This document shows positions 18,220 to 26,274 of a stretch of 63,170 bases of DNA, one piece after another. A model generated the notes under the pieces. It was not told the origin of the DNA. It did no database searches and saw only the letters and a list, made by a program, of their open reading frames with translations. Source of the DNA: JBOCEF01 sp047610385 (GTDB taxonomy: Bacteria > Pseudomonadota > Alphaproteobacteria > Rhodobacterales > Rhodobacteraceae); assembly GCA_047610385.1 (NCBI GenBank), contig JBLGAC010000021.1, positions 1 through 63,170 of the forward strand. Direction: 5' to 3'. Each line of letters begins with the position of its first letter. Positions within the stretch are counted from its first letter, which is position 1. The translations under genes were made by a program, and so were the position numbers.

Positions 18220-18585
18220 TCAGCCGTTGGCTTCGCGGATCTTGTCAGCGGCGTCTTTGTCATAGACGACGCCTTTGGCCTCCAGCAGCGTGTCCATTTC
18301 GCCCGACAGCATCATTTCGGTGATGATGTCGCAACCACCGACGAATTCGCCTTTGACGTAAAGCTGGGGAATCGTCGGCCAGTCCGAGAATTCCTTGATC
18401 CCGGTGCGGACCGCTTCGTCGGCCAGCACGTTCACGTCTTTGAACTGCACGCCCATGTAGTTGAGCGCGCCCGCCACGCGGCTGGAGAACCCGCATTGCG
18501 GCATGGAGGCGGTGCCCTTCATGAACAGCACCACGTCGTTGGCTTCGATGTCGGCCTTGATGGCGTCATGCGCAGGATTGGTCAT
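18220..18585 (-). CDS. grxD: Monothiol (CGFS) glutaredoxin, Grx4 family
   Basis: A 121-residue monothiol glutaredoxin with the active site PQCGFSSRV (Cys near residue 31) and the glutathione-binding elements WPTIPQLYVKGEFVGGCDI. CGFS glutaredoxins bind a [2Fe-2S] cluster with glutathione, usually in complex with a BolA protein. The bolA gene lies 55 nt upstream on the same strand, a strongly conserved pairing, so the two probably act together in iron-sulphur cluster trafficking or iron sensing. Confidence 0.95.
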   Translation of the reverse strand: MTNPAHDAIKADIEANDVVLFMKGTASMPQCGFSSRVAGALNYMGVQFKDVNVLADEAVRTGIKEFSDWPTIPQLYVKGEFVGGCDIITEMMLSGEMDTLLEAKGVVYDKDAADKIREANG

Positions 18586-18640
18586 GGATGTGATCCTCAG
18601 CTGGATGCGGTCTGGCAGGCGTGGTGTTCAGGCGTGGCGT

Positions 18641-18874
18641 TCAGACGGGCGCGCGGGTGGTCAGCGCCAGCGCGTGCAATTCACCGCCCATGCGGCCCTT
18701 GAGGGCGGCGTAGACGGCGCGTTGCTGCTGGACGCGGTTCATGCCGCGAAATTCTTCGGCCTCAACCGTGGCGGCGTAATGATCTCCGTCGCCAGCGAGA
18801 TCCTGGATCTCAACAGTCGCGGTGGGAAACGCCTCTTTGATGAGACGCTCGATCTCCGCCGATTCCATGGCCAT
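18641..18874 (-). CDS. bolA: BolA family protein
   Basis: A 77-residue BolA/IbaG-type protein: MAMESAEIERLIKEAFPTATVEIQDLAGDGDHYAATV, then FRGMNRVQQQRAVYAAL and a C-terminal strand LHALALTTRAP. The family's histidine in DGDHY (cluster ligand with CGFS glutaredoxin) is present. AAAGGA precedes ATG 18874. It lies between purL and grxD on one strand; the glutaredoxin is its expected partner. Confidence 0.92.
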   Translation of the reverse strand: MAMESAEIERLIKEAFPTATVEIQDLAGDGDHYAATVEAEEFRGMNRVQQQRAVYAALKGRMGGELHALALTTRAPV

Positions 18875-18962
18875 GGCTCGTCCTTTCGTGATCGTCCGTT
18901 GATTGCGATGTAGACCTTGAGGGGCGGTGACGCAAGGGAGGGGACGCCGGAGCGCCCCCAAT

Positions 18963-21152
18963 TCAGCCCTCGCCCATCATCGCTGCAAAGCCTGAGGCAT
19001 GGGCGTCCCGCAGCGTGGAAAGCAGGAGGGACGAACCGCCAAGCACCACCGCCGCGCCGCCAAGCGCACCGATCCGCGCCGCGGGCACGCCTGCCGCCTG
19101 CGCCGCCGCCAGTGCCGCGTCGGCCTGATCGGCGGGGATTGCCAGCAGATAGCGGGCCTGATCCTCGCCATAAAACCATTCGGCTGCGGACAGGGACGCG
19201 TGGGCGTCGATGGTCGCGCCGCAGTCTGATGCCATAGCGACCTCAGCCGCCGCCATCGCCAGCCCGCCATCGGACAGGTCATGGGCGGCGCGCAGCAGGC
19301 CCGCCGCCTTCAGCGCGCGCACCAGTTCGCCAGCCTTGCGTTCGGCGGTCAGATCGACATTGGGGGCGTCCCCAGCCTCAATGCCGTGCAGGTCCGCCAG
19401 CATGGCCGACCGGCCCAGATGGCCCGTGGTGGCACCCAGCAGGATCAGCGCATCGCCGGGTTTTCCCGCGGTCGGGATCATCTGGGTGATGTCGGTCAGC
19501 AGGCCCACCGCACCGATGGTCGGGGTGGGCAGGATGCCGGTGCCGTCGGTTTCGTTGTAAAGGCTGACATTGCCGGACACGATCGGCATATCAAGGGCAA
19601 GGCACGCCTCGCCAATGCCTTTGATGCAGCCGACCAGCTGGCCCATGATCAGCGGCTTTTCGGGATTGCCGAAGTTCAGGTTGTCGGTGGTGGCCAGCGG
19701 CAGCGCGCCGGTGGCGCACAGGTTGCGATAGGCCTCAGCCACCGCTTGGCGCCCGCCCATTTGCGGGTTCGCAAGGCAATAGCGCGGCGTCACGTCGGAC
19801 GTGAAGGCCAGCGCCTTGCCGGTTCCATGCACCCGCACCACAGCCGCGTCGGCGCCCGGTTTGCGCAGCGTGTCGGCGCCAACCTGGTGGTCGTATTGCT
19901 GCCACACCCATTGGCGAGAGCAATGGTTCGGGTGGGCGGCCAGCGCCAGCAGCGTCTGCGCCGCGTCAATCAGGGGCAGATCGGTGGGCAACGGTGCGGG
20001 GGGCGGCGTGGCGATCCACGGGCGGTCATATTCGGGGGCCGCGCCAGACAGCGCCTTCAGTGGCAGATCGGCCTTCACCTCGCCCTTATGGGTGATGATG
20101 AAGCGGTCCTCAGCGATGGTTTCCCCGACGATGGCGAAATCGAGATCCCATTTCACAAAGATCGCCCGCGCGACGTCTTCCTTGCTGGGGTCGAGCACCA
20201 TGAGCATCCGCTCCTGGCTTTCGGACAGCATCATTTCATAGGCGGTCATCTCGGTCTCACGACACGGCACCAGATCGAGGTTCAGCTTGACGCCCAGATT
20301 GCCCTTGTCGCCCATTTCAACGGCGGAACAGGTCAGACCCGCGGCGCCCATGTCCTGAATGGAGATCACCGCGCCGGTCTGCATCAGCTCCAGACACGCC
20401 TCCAGAAGGCGCTTTTCGGTGAACGGATCGCCGACCTGCACCGTGGGGCGCTTTTCTTCGATGGTGTCATCAAATTCGGCTGAGGCCATGGTCGCGCCGC
20501 CAACGCCGTCGCGCCCGGTTTTCGCGCCCAGATATACAACTGGGCGCCCGACGCCTGAGGCTGCCGAATAGAAAATCGAATCAGCTTTCGCCAGGCCCGC
20601 AGCGAACGCGTTCACCAGGCAGTTGCCGTCATAGGCGGCGTGGAAACGGACCTCTCCGCCCACCATCGGCACGCCAAAGCAGTTGCCGTAGGACCCGATG
20701 CCTTCGACCACGCCGCGCACCAGATGACGGGTGCGCGGGTGCTCGGGGCGCCCAAAGCTAAGCGCGTTCATCGCCGCCATCGGGCGCGCGCCCATGGTGA
20801 AGACGTCGCGCAGGATGCCCCCGACCCCGGTCGCCGCGCCTTGATGGGGCTCGATGTAACTGGGGTGGTTGTGGCTTTCCATCTTGAAGACCACCGCGTC
20901 ACCGCCGCCGATGTCGACCACGCCCGCATTTTCCCCCGGTCCGCAGATTACCTGCGGGCCGGTTGTGGGCAGGGTGCGCAGATGCAGCTTTGAGGATTTG
21001 TAGGAGCAATGCTCGTTCCACATCGCCGAGAAGATGCCCAGCTCGGTGAAGCTCGGCTGGCGGCCAAGCAGGTCGAGCATCAACTGGTATTCATCCGCTT
21101 TCAGGCCGTGATCGGCGCCAAGCGCGGGGGTGACGATGGGTTCTACGGTCAT
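18963..21152 (-). CDS. purL: Phosphoribosylformylglycinamidine synthase subunit PurL
   Basis: A 729-residue small-type PurL, the ATP-dependent synthetase subunit of FGAM synthase (fourth step of purine synthesis). Motifs: MWNEHCSYKSSK near residue 45, GGGDAVVFKMESHNHPS, IQDMGAAGLTCS, and DLSDGGLAMAAAE near the C-terminus. The start MTVEPIVTPALGADHG (ATG 21152) has AGGG six bases upstream; the longer open frame is not family-like. It needs PurQ and PurS, encoded 1.1-2.1 kb upstream on the same strand. Confidence 0.96.
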   Translation of the reverse strand: MTVEPIVTPALGADHGLKADEYQLMLDLLGRQPSFTELGIFSAMWNEHCSYKSSKLHLRTLPTTGPQVICGPGENAGVVDIGGGDAVVFKMESHNHPSYIEPHQGAATGVGGILRDVFTMGARPMAAMNALSFGRPEHPRTRHLVRGVVEGIGSYGNCFGVPMVGGEVRFHAAYDGNCLVNAFAAGLAKADSIFYSAASGVGRPVVYLGAKTGRDGVGGATMASAEFDDTIEEKRPTVQVGDPFTEKRLLEACLELMQTGAVISIQDMGAAGLTCSAVEMGDKGNLGVKLNLDLVPCRETEMTAYEMMLSESQERMLMVLDPSKEDVARAIFVKWDLDFAIVGETIAEDRFIITHKGEVKADLPLKALSGAAPEYDRPWIATPPPAPLPTDLPLIDAAQTLLALAAHPNHCSRQWVWQQYDHQVGADTLRKPGADAAVVRVHGTGKALAFTSDVTPRYCLANPQMGGRQAVAEAYRNLCATGALPLATTDNLNFGNPEKPLIMGQLVGCIKGIGEACLALDMPIVSGNVSLYNETDGTGILPTPTIGAVGLLTDITQMIPTAGKPGDALILLGATTGHLGRSAMLADLHGIEAGDAPNVDLTAERKAGELVRALKAAGLLRAAHDLSDGGLAMAAAEVAMASDCGATIDAHASLSAAEWFYGEDQARYLLAIPADQADAALAAAQAAGVPAARIGALGGAAVVLGGSSLLLSTLRDAHASGFAAMMGEG

Positions 21153-21360
21153 GACTGCCCTTTGTGAACTGCGCGTCGGCTGTTTAGCGGAGGATCGCGG
21201 GAAGGGAAAGCGGGGGCGGTGCCGCGGGCGGGGCGGCCTTGCGCCGCGCATGCCTTGATACGCTGAACAGGTGAACCGGGTGTCTTGCACCGCGCGCAGC
21301 GCAGGCCCAGTGTGCCGACAAACGGGGCACAGCGCCCCTGAGCGGGAGCTCGTGCGGCCT

Positions 21361-22263
21361 ATGACAATTGCAAAAGCCCCCCCGGCGCCAACCGCCAAGG
21401 GCTATGGTGCCATCGTTTTTGCGGTGGTGATCTGGGCGGGCTGGATCGTGGCGACCCGTGATCAGGTGGCATCAACCAGCGTGCTGGACATAAGCCTGCT
21501 GCGCTATCTGCCGCCGGTGGTCCTGCTGGCCCCGGTCTGGATGCGCCGTGGCTTTATCCCGCGCGGCGAAGATTGGCGCCTTGTGGCCATCATGGCCACC
21601 GGCTGGGGCGGAATTTTCGTGATGCTGACCGCCAAGGGGCTGGAGACAGTGCCCGCATCCCTGTTTGGCCCGCTGGTGCCTGCAATGCTGCCGCTGACCG
21701 TCGGCCTGTGGGACCGCGCCGTCGAAGGCGTGCGCCTGCGCCCGCAGCGCAAGGCGGGGTTGGCGCTGATCTTGATCTCCATCGCGCTGACGATCGGACC
21801 CGCGCTGGCGGCTGGTGATCGGGGGTTCCTGTCAGGGGTCCCGTATCTGCTGTGCGCCGCGCTGGGCTGGTCTGCCTTCACCATCGCGTTCCGGCGCAGC
21901 ACGCTCAGCGGTGTTGAGGCGGTGGCCTATATCAGCCTGTGGACGATGCCGTTTCTGCTGATCGCCGTGCTTGTCGTCGGCACGGACATTCCGCAGATGT
22001 CCCCGGGCCGGATCGGCTGGATGGTGCTGAGCCAAGGGGTGCTGTCAGGCGTCGTTGCGGCAACCTGTTTTGCCTATGCGGTGCGGCATCTGGGGGCGGC
22101 GCGCACGTCCTCGTTCACGTCGCTGGTCCCGATGGGGGCGGCGGTGGGCGGCTGGCTGGCCTTGGGCGAATCGGTCGGGCCGCTGGGCTGGGCCGCGGTG
22201 GTCTTCGCCTGCCTCGGGGTTGCGATGGTCAACGGGGCGTTCGCCGGGCTGCTGCGGCGCTGA
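21361..22263 (+). CDS. EamA/DMT-superfamily transporter
   Basis: A 300-residue integral membrane protein with about ten predicted transmembrane segments arranged as two five-helix EamA repeats, including GYGAIVFAVVIWAGWIVATRD and SFTSLVPMGAAVGGWLALGES. Such proteins export metabolites; the substrate cannot be told. It is the only plus-strand gene interrupting the purine cluster between purL and purQ, and is convergent with purQ. GTG 21352 just upstream is an alternative start. Confidence 0.85.
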   Translation: MTIAKAPPAPTAKGYGAIVFAVVIWAGWIVATRDQVASTSVLDISLLRYLPPVVLLAPVWMRRGFIPRGEDWRLVAIMATGWGGIFVMLTAKGLETVPASLFGPLVPAMLPLTVGLWDRAVEGVRLRPQRKAGLALILISIALTIGPALAAGDRGFLSGVPYLLCAALGWSAFTIAFRRSTLSGVEAVAYISLWTMPFLLIAVLVVGTDIPQMSPGRIGWMVLSQGVLSGVVAATCFAYAVRHLGAARTSSFTSLVPMGAAVGGWLALGESVGPLGWAAVVFACLGVAMVNGAFAGLLRR

Positions 22264-22286
22264 GGGGCCGCGCCGGGCTTTGGCGA

Positions 22287-22961
22287 TTACGCCGTGGCCA
22301 GCGCCTCGGCCAGCGATGCGAACAGCGCCTTGCCGTCGGTCCCGCCATGGGCCGCGTCCACCGCGCGTTCGGGATGGGGCATCATGCCCAGCACCCGGCG
22401 GTTGGCCGACAGAATCCCCGCAATATCGTCCATTGCACCGTTCGGGGCACCATCAGAATAGCGAAACGCCACAAGGTCATCGCCGCGAAGCCGCGCCAGT
22501 TCTTCGTCGGACGCACGGTAGGCACCATCGTGATGGGCGATGGGGATGGTGATGTCCTGCCCCACGCCGTAGCGCGCGGTGAAGGGGCTGTTCGTGGTTT
22601 CAACCCGCAGGCGCGCGTCATGGCACAGGAACCGCAGGTTGGCGTTGCGCATCAGCGCGCCCGGCAGCAGGCCCGATTCGGTCAGCACCTGGAACCCGTT
22701 GCAGACCCCGAGGCAATGGCCCCCCCCGGTCACGAAATCCACCACACTACGCATGATCGGCGACCGCGCTGCGATCGCCCCACAGCGCAGATGATCCCCG
22801 AAGGAAAATCCGCCGGGGATCGCCACCAGATCAAGGCCCGCAGGCAGGCTGGTGTCTTTGTGCCAGACCAGCGCCGGGGCGATGCCTGTGGCCTGTTCCA
22901 ACGCCACCGCCATGTCGCGGTCGCAGTTGGAGCCAGGAAAAATCAGAACCGCGGTTTTCAT
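22287..22961 (-). CDS. purQ: Phosphoribosylformylglycinamidine synthase subunit PurQ
   Basis: A 224-residue class I glutamine amidotransferase supplying ammonia to PurL. It starts MKTAVLIFPGSNCDRD and has the nucleophile cysteine in GHCLGVCNGFQVL (about residue 90). The catalytic His-Pro-Glu is in MMPHPERAVD near the C-terminus. purS lies 21 nt upstream on the same strand, so purS-purQ form an operon. Confidence 0.96.
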   Translation of the reverse strand: MKTAVLIFPGSNCDRDMAVALEQATGIAPALVWHKDTSLPAGLDLVAIPGGFSFGDHLRCGAIAARSPIMRSVVDFVTGGGHCLGVCNGFQVLTESGLLPGALMRNANLRFLCHDARLRVETTNSPFTARYGVGQDITIPIAHHDGAYRASDEELARLRGDDLVAFRYSDGAPNGAMDDIAGILSANRRVLGMMPHPERAVDAAHGGTDGKALFASLAEALATA

Positions 22962-22982
22962 ATGAGACGTTCCTTCAGCGGA

Positions 22983-23222
22983 TCAGGAGATTTCGACCCG
23001 ATAGGATTCGATCACCGTGTTGGCCAGCAGTGCCTCGCACATCCGCTCAACCTCGGCGTGGGCCTTGGTCTCATCGGTTTCGACAAGGTCCAGCTCGATC
23101 ATCTTGCCTTGGCGGACGCCATTGACGCCCTCAAAGCCGAGAGAGCCAAGCGCATGACGGATCGCCTCGCCCTGAGGGTCGAGCACGCCGGATTTTAGGG
23201 TGACGAAGACGCGCGCGCGCAT
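22983..23222 (-). CDS. purS: Phosphoribosylformylglycinamidine synthase subunit PurS
   Basis: A 79-residue protein matching PurS over its whole length: MRARVFVTLKSGVLDPQG, LGFEGVNGVRQGKMIELDL and CEALLANTVIESYRV. It bridges PurL and PurQ in the three-subunit FGAM synthase found in alphaproteobacteria and Gram-positives. AGGAG lies seven bases before ATG 23222; the frame is open further upstream but not family-like. Confidence 0.95.
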   Translation of the reverse strand: MRARVFVTLKSGVLDPQGEAIRHALGSLGFEGVNGVRQGKMIELDLVETDETKAHAEVERMCEALLANTVIESYRVEIS

Positions 23223-23326
23223 GGCAAGGCTCCTGTCGCTGGGATTGCTTGCGCGGTCGATACCCCAGCGCGGCCCAACAGGCCAGAGGTTCCGCGCGCG
23301 GTGGATCGGCGCGGGGGGGGGGGCGA

Positions 23327-23932
23327 TCAGCCATCCAAGCTGCGCAACCAGGCTGCGGTGATCCGTTTGATATGGGTCGAGAACGATGTGTCGATGGCGC
23401 GCGCGATGGTCACCGCCTCCACACCATTGCCGCGGCTGTGGATCATCAAGGTCGCGCGGGTTTTCGTGGTGGCGGCATAGGTGCACGAAATCGCCGCGTC
23501 GTGCATGCCGTGATTGACCCCGATCAGCTCCACCGTCCAGGCGGTGCGGCGCAGCAGATCCGCGCCGTGCACGCGCGCCACTTCGGTGAACGCAAGGCGG
23601 GCGGCGTGGGTGCAGTGGTCTTCAAGCCGCGCAATGCCCAGATCCACGACTGTCCATGGCCCCGGGGCATTGTTGATGCGGTCGTCGATCGGCGCGTTTT
23701 CGGCCGGCCCGGCATGGGCAGGGGCCATCATTCCGGCCAGCACCAGAAAGCATAGGGCGGCGAGGCCCAGCACCGCGGCGATCCCATGTGCCTGCAGGCC
23801 GAACGGGCCTTTCACGCGGGCCAGCGCCACGACGCCCGGATGGGTCCGACGCCGTGTCTGGGCTGAGGCGTCCCGGCATGGGTCATGCATTCTGTCCGCT
23901 TTCGCCCGCATTCTGTCCCCTTTCGCCCGCAT
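23327..23932 (-). CDS. Membrane-anchored or secreted protein of unknown function, triplicated start context
   Basis: Up to 201 residues. A basic N-terminus is followed by one hydrophobic segment (GIAAVLGLAALCFLVLAGMMAPAHA), then a ~120-residue extracytoplasmic domain with two cysteines (DHCTHAA and ISCTYAA). No family recognised. Three in-frame ATGs at 23932, 23911 and 23890 are spaced exactly 21 nt apart by a tandem repeat (MRAKGDR-MRAKADR-M), each later ATG preceded by a GGACAGA box. The real start is therefore uncertain, and the shortest form has 187 residues. It lies upstream of purS on the same strand. Confidence 0.6.
   Translation of the reverse strand: MRAKGDRMRAKADRMHDPCRDASAQTRRRTHPGVVALARVKGPFGLQAHGIAAVLGLAALCFLVLAGMMAPAHAGPAENAPIDDRINNAPGPWTVVDLGIARLEDHCTHAARLAFTEVARVHGADLLRRTAWTVELIGVNHGMHDAAISCTYAATTKTRATLMIHSRGNGVEAVTIARAIDTSFSTHIKRITAAWLRSLDG
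23891..23932. repeat. 21-nt tandem duplication carrying RBS and ATG
   Basis: Two consecutive 21-nt units differ at one base (G to C inside the purine box, making GGGGAC into GCGGAC). Each contains ATG, GCGAAAG and GGACAGA. The duplication keeps the frame and places a purine-rich box 4-6 bases before the next ATG. Confidence 0.85.
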
Positions 23933-24080
23933 CGTGGCGGGTCAGGGCAAAGGATCGACCGGCAGAGTTTCCCATATCTTAATCAAGCCCGGTTCACAGG
24001 GCATGAAACGGCATTCATTTGCCGCGCATTTCACGCGAAATCACGGCGTTTTGCGCCTTTTCGCCTATGCCAACGCAAAA

Positions 24081-24110
24081 CGCGCGCCGGACCTATCGGT
24101 CCGGCGCGCG
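24081..24110 (-). terminator. Intrinsic terminator of purC
   Basis: A 13-bp stem, CGCGCGCCGGACC and complement, closes a TATC loop. It is followed on the minus strand by TTTTGCG, 30 nt beyond the purC stop codon. Confidence 0.8.
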
Positions 24111-24140
24111 CTGTGACTGCACCCTGAAGGCCCCCTTGGA

Positions 24141-24905
24141 TCAGTGGACCAGCTTGGGACCGCCCTCTTGACCCACGCCTACGGCGGGGAGAATGCCAAG
24201 CCGCTTCGCGACCTCAGTATACGCGTCAGCCAGATCGCCGAGGTCGCGTCGGAACACGTCCTTGTCAAGCTTGCGGCCGGTCTTCACATCCCACAGGCGG
24301 CACGAATCGGGGCTGATTTCATCAGCAACGACAACGCGCTGGAAATCGTCTTCCCAGATGCGCCCGACCTCAATTTTGAAGTCCACCAGCCGGATGCCGA
24401 CACCCAGCATCAGGCCCGACAGGAAATCGTTCACGCGAAGCGCAAGCGCGATCATATCGTCCATGTCCTGCTGGGTGGCCCAGTTGAACGCAAGGATATG
24501 TTCCTCAGTGACCATCGGATCACCGAGCTTGTCGTCTTTGTAGTAGAACTCGATGATCGGGCGGGGCAGGGGCGTGCCCTCTTCAATGCCAAGGCGCTTG
24601 CTGATCGACCCTGCGGCGACGTTGCGCACAACGATCTCCACGGGGATCATCTCCACCGCGCGGATCAGTTGTTCGCGCATGTTCAGCCGTTTGAGGAAAT
24701 GGGTCGGCACGCCGATGGCATTGAGCCCGAGCATGATATGCTCAGAAATGCGGTTGTTCAGGACGCCCTTGCCTTCAATCACGCTGTGCTTTTCAGCGTT
24801 GAAGGCGGTGGCGTCGTCTTTGAAGTGCTGGATCAGGGTGTCGGGCTCGGGACCCTCATAAAGGATCTTCGCCTTGCCCTCATACACCAGTCTGCGACGC
24901 GCCAT
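24141..24905 (-). CDS. purC: Phosphoribosylaminoimidazole-succinocarboxamide synthase (SAICAR synthase)
   Basis: A 254-residue enzyme that ligates aspartate to CAIR using ATP. Motifs: VYEGKAKILYEG at the N-terminus, the conserved VRNVAAGSISKR, and VDFKIEVGRIW followed by VADEISPDSCRLWD. GAGG lies six bases before ATG 24905 (MARRRLVYEGK). It is on the same strand as purS, purQ and purL but has its own terminator. A DUF1476 gene is divergent. Confidence 0.96.
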   Translation of the reverse strand: MARRRLVYEGKAKILYEGPEPDTLIQHFKDDATAFNAEKHSVIEGKGVLNNRISEHIMLGLNAIGVPTHFLKRLNMREQLIRAVEMIPVEIVVRNVAAGSISKRLGIEEGTPLPRPIIEFYYKDDKLGDPMVTEEHILAFNWATQQDMDDMIALALRVNDFLSGLMLGVGIRLVDFKIEVGRIWEDDFQRVVVADEISPDSCRLWDVKTGRKLDKDVFRRDLGDLADAYTEVAKRLGILPAVGVGQEGGPKLVH

Positions 24906-25109
24906 GATCGTCCTCGGATTTGGATCGGTCTCCGCGCGGGTGCGGGACCGCAAATGCGAAATAGGCGCGCGAAAGCAGCTTCACGCACCGAGAGATTTCG
25001 ATATAGGGCCATGGGTCGCGGCCCGCAAGGATTCGCTGGGCTATACACTGGCCCTAGGGCGCCCTACATCTCTCCAAGTCACACAAGATCCACGGCGGAG
25101 GAGCCCCCC

Positions 25110-25430
25110 ATGACCACCTTCGACAACCGCGAGAACGCGTTCGAGAACAAATACGCCCACGACGCTGAAATGCAGTTTAAGGCGCAGGCGCGCCGCGACA
25201 AGCTGCTCGGCCTGTGGGTCGCTGGCTTGATGGGCATTTCCGGCGAAGAGGCAGACACCTATGCCCGTTCGGTTGTGATCGCCGATCTGGAAGAGGCCGG
25301 AGACGAGGACGTCTACCGCAAGGTCTCCGCCGACATGACCGCCAAAGGCATCGCCATTGACGCCCTGCGCGCCAAAATGGACGAATTTCTGGCCGTCGCG
25401 AAGACGCAGATCCTGACCGAGATCCAGTGA
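25110..25430 (+). CDS. DUF1476 protein, F1Fo-ATP synthase zeta-type inhibitor
   Basis: A 106-residue, largely helical protein: MTTFDNRENAFENKYAHDAEMQFKA, then RRDKLLGLWVAGLMGISGEEADTYARSVV and a C-terminal helix. This matches DUF1476 over its length. The Paracoccus denitrificans member is the zeta subunit, whose N-terminal ~20 residues block ATP hydrolysis by the F1 motor; that assignment is established for Paracoccus and inferred here. GGAGGAG precedes the ATG. It is divergent from purC and closed by its own terminator; no other ATP synthase gene is in the window. Confidence 0.9.
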   Translation: MTTFDNRENAFENKYAHDAEMQFKAQARRDKLLGLWVAGLMGISGEEADTYARSVVIADLEEAGDEDVYRKVSADMTAKGIAIDALRAKMDEFLAVAKTQILTEIQ

Positions 25431-25464
25431 TTTTTCCGCGCCTCGCGCGCGGATATGCGGATCA

Positions 25465-25495
25465 AAGGGGCGGCCTGGTAGCGGGCCGCCTTTTT
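25465..25495 (+). terminator. Intrinsic terminator after the DUF1476 gene
   Basis: A GGCGGCC/GGCCGCC stem with outer AAAGG/CCTTT pairing, followed by five T residues, 35 nt past the stop codon. Confidence 0.8.
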
Positions 25496-25504
25496 GCGTT
25501 CGCG

Positions 25505-26071
25505 TCAGCCGCTTGCGGGCAGCAGCGCTTCGATGGCGGCGATGATGGCGGGGGCCTCAGGTTCGGTCGTCGTGGCCCAGGCACCTGCCAGCGCACCGTC
25601 CGGGCCGATCAGGTATTTGTGGAAATTCCAGCTTGGGGTTGGCCAGCTGCGGGCCGCCGCCTCAGTTCGTGCCCACGCATAGAACGGATGCGCTGAGGTG
25701 CCTTTGACCCGCACGATCTCAGTCAACGGGAACTCCACCGCATAGGTGGTGGCGCAGAAATCGCGGATCCGGCTTTCATCGGCATATTCCTGCCCGCCAA
25801 AATCGCGGCTCGGGGCGCCGATCACCGTCAACCCGCGCGGGCCATAGGTGGTCCAAAGCGCCTGAAGCCCCTCATATTGCGGTGTGAACCCGCAACGTGA
25901 CGCGGTGTTAACCACCAGCACGGGTCCCCCGGCGAAATCGGCCAGTGGCAGACGCCCGTCGCGGCGCTCCAGCGTCTCAAACGTGAAATCATGGGCGGAT
26001 GAGGCGCGCCCGATCGTGGGAACAAGCGCGGCGCAGGCAGCAAGGCGCAGAATATCTCGGCGGATCAACAT
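25505..26071 (-). CDS. Glutathione peroxidase family protein with export signal
   Basis: A 188-residue thiol peroxidase of the glutathione peroxidase fold. Key elements: VLVVNTASRCGFTPQYEGLQAL with cysteine in place of selenocysteine, GAPSRDFGGQEY, and WNFHKYLIGPDG. The N-terminus MLIRRDILRLAACAALVPTIGRASS has a twin arginine and hydrophobic stretch, suggesting periplasmic export, possibly by Tat; most GPx homologues are cytoplasmic. AAAGGG precedes ATG 26071. It would reduce peroxides in the envelope. Confidence 0.88.
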   Translation of the reverse strand: MLIRRDILRLAACAALVPTIGRASSAHDFTFETLERRDGRLPLADFAGGPVLVVNTASRCGFTPQYEGLQALWTTYGPRGLTVIGAPSRDFGGQEYADESRIRDFCATTYAVEFPLTEIVRVKGTSAHPFYAWARTEAAARSWPTPSWNFHKYLIGPDGALAGAWATTTEPEAPAIIAAIEALLPASG

Positions 26072-26212
26072 GGCGGGCCCTTTGGCTTTGGCGCCCGAAT
26101 GCAGCGCTGGATGAACAGATGGCGCGGCGCGGCCACCCGTCAACCGCGCGTGCGGCCACGCCACTGTTGCTGGGCGCGCTGGGCCTCGTCGCCAAATGGC
26201 CCATGCGGGCAT

Positions 26213-26252
26213 AAAAAAGCCCCCGCACGAAGGATCGCGCCTGGGCTTTTTT
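26213..26252. terminator. Bidirectional terminator
   Basis: AAAAAAGCCC at 26213 pairs with GGGCTTTTTT at 26243 around an imperfect GC inner stem. It is 22 nt beyond the purB stop codon on the minus strand. Confidence 0.75.
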
Positions 26253-26274
26253 GCGTCTGGCGGCGCAGCCGGGG

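Noticed and set aside
23300..23320. G-run near 23309 as a phase-variation tract for purS
   Set aside because: It lies about 90 nt upstream of the purS start, with no promoter elements visible around it, and is shorter than the tract near pyrE.
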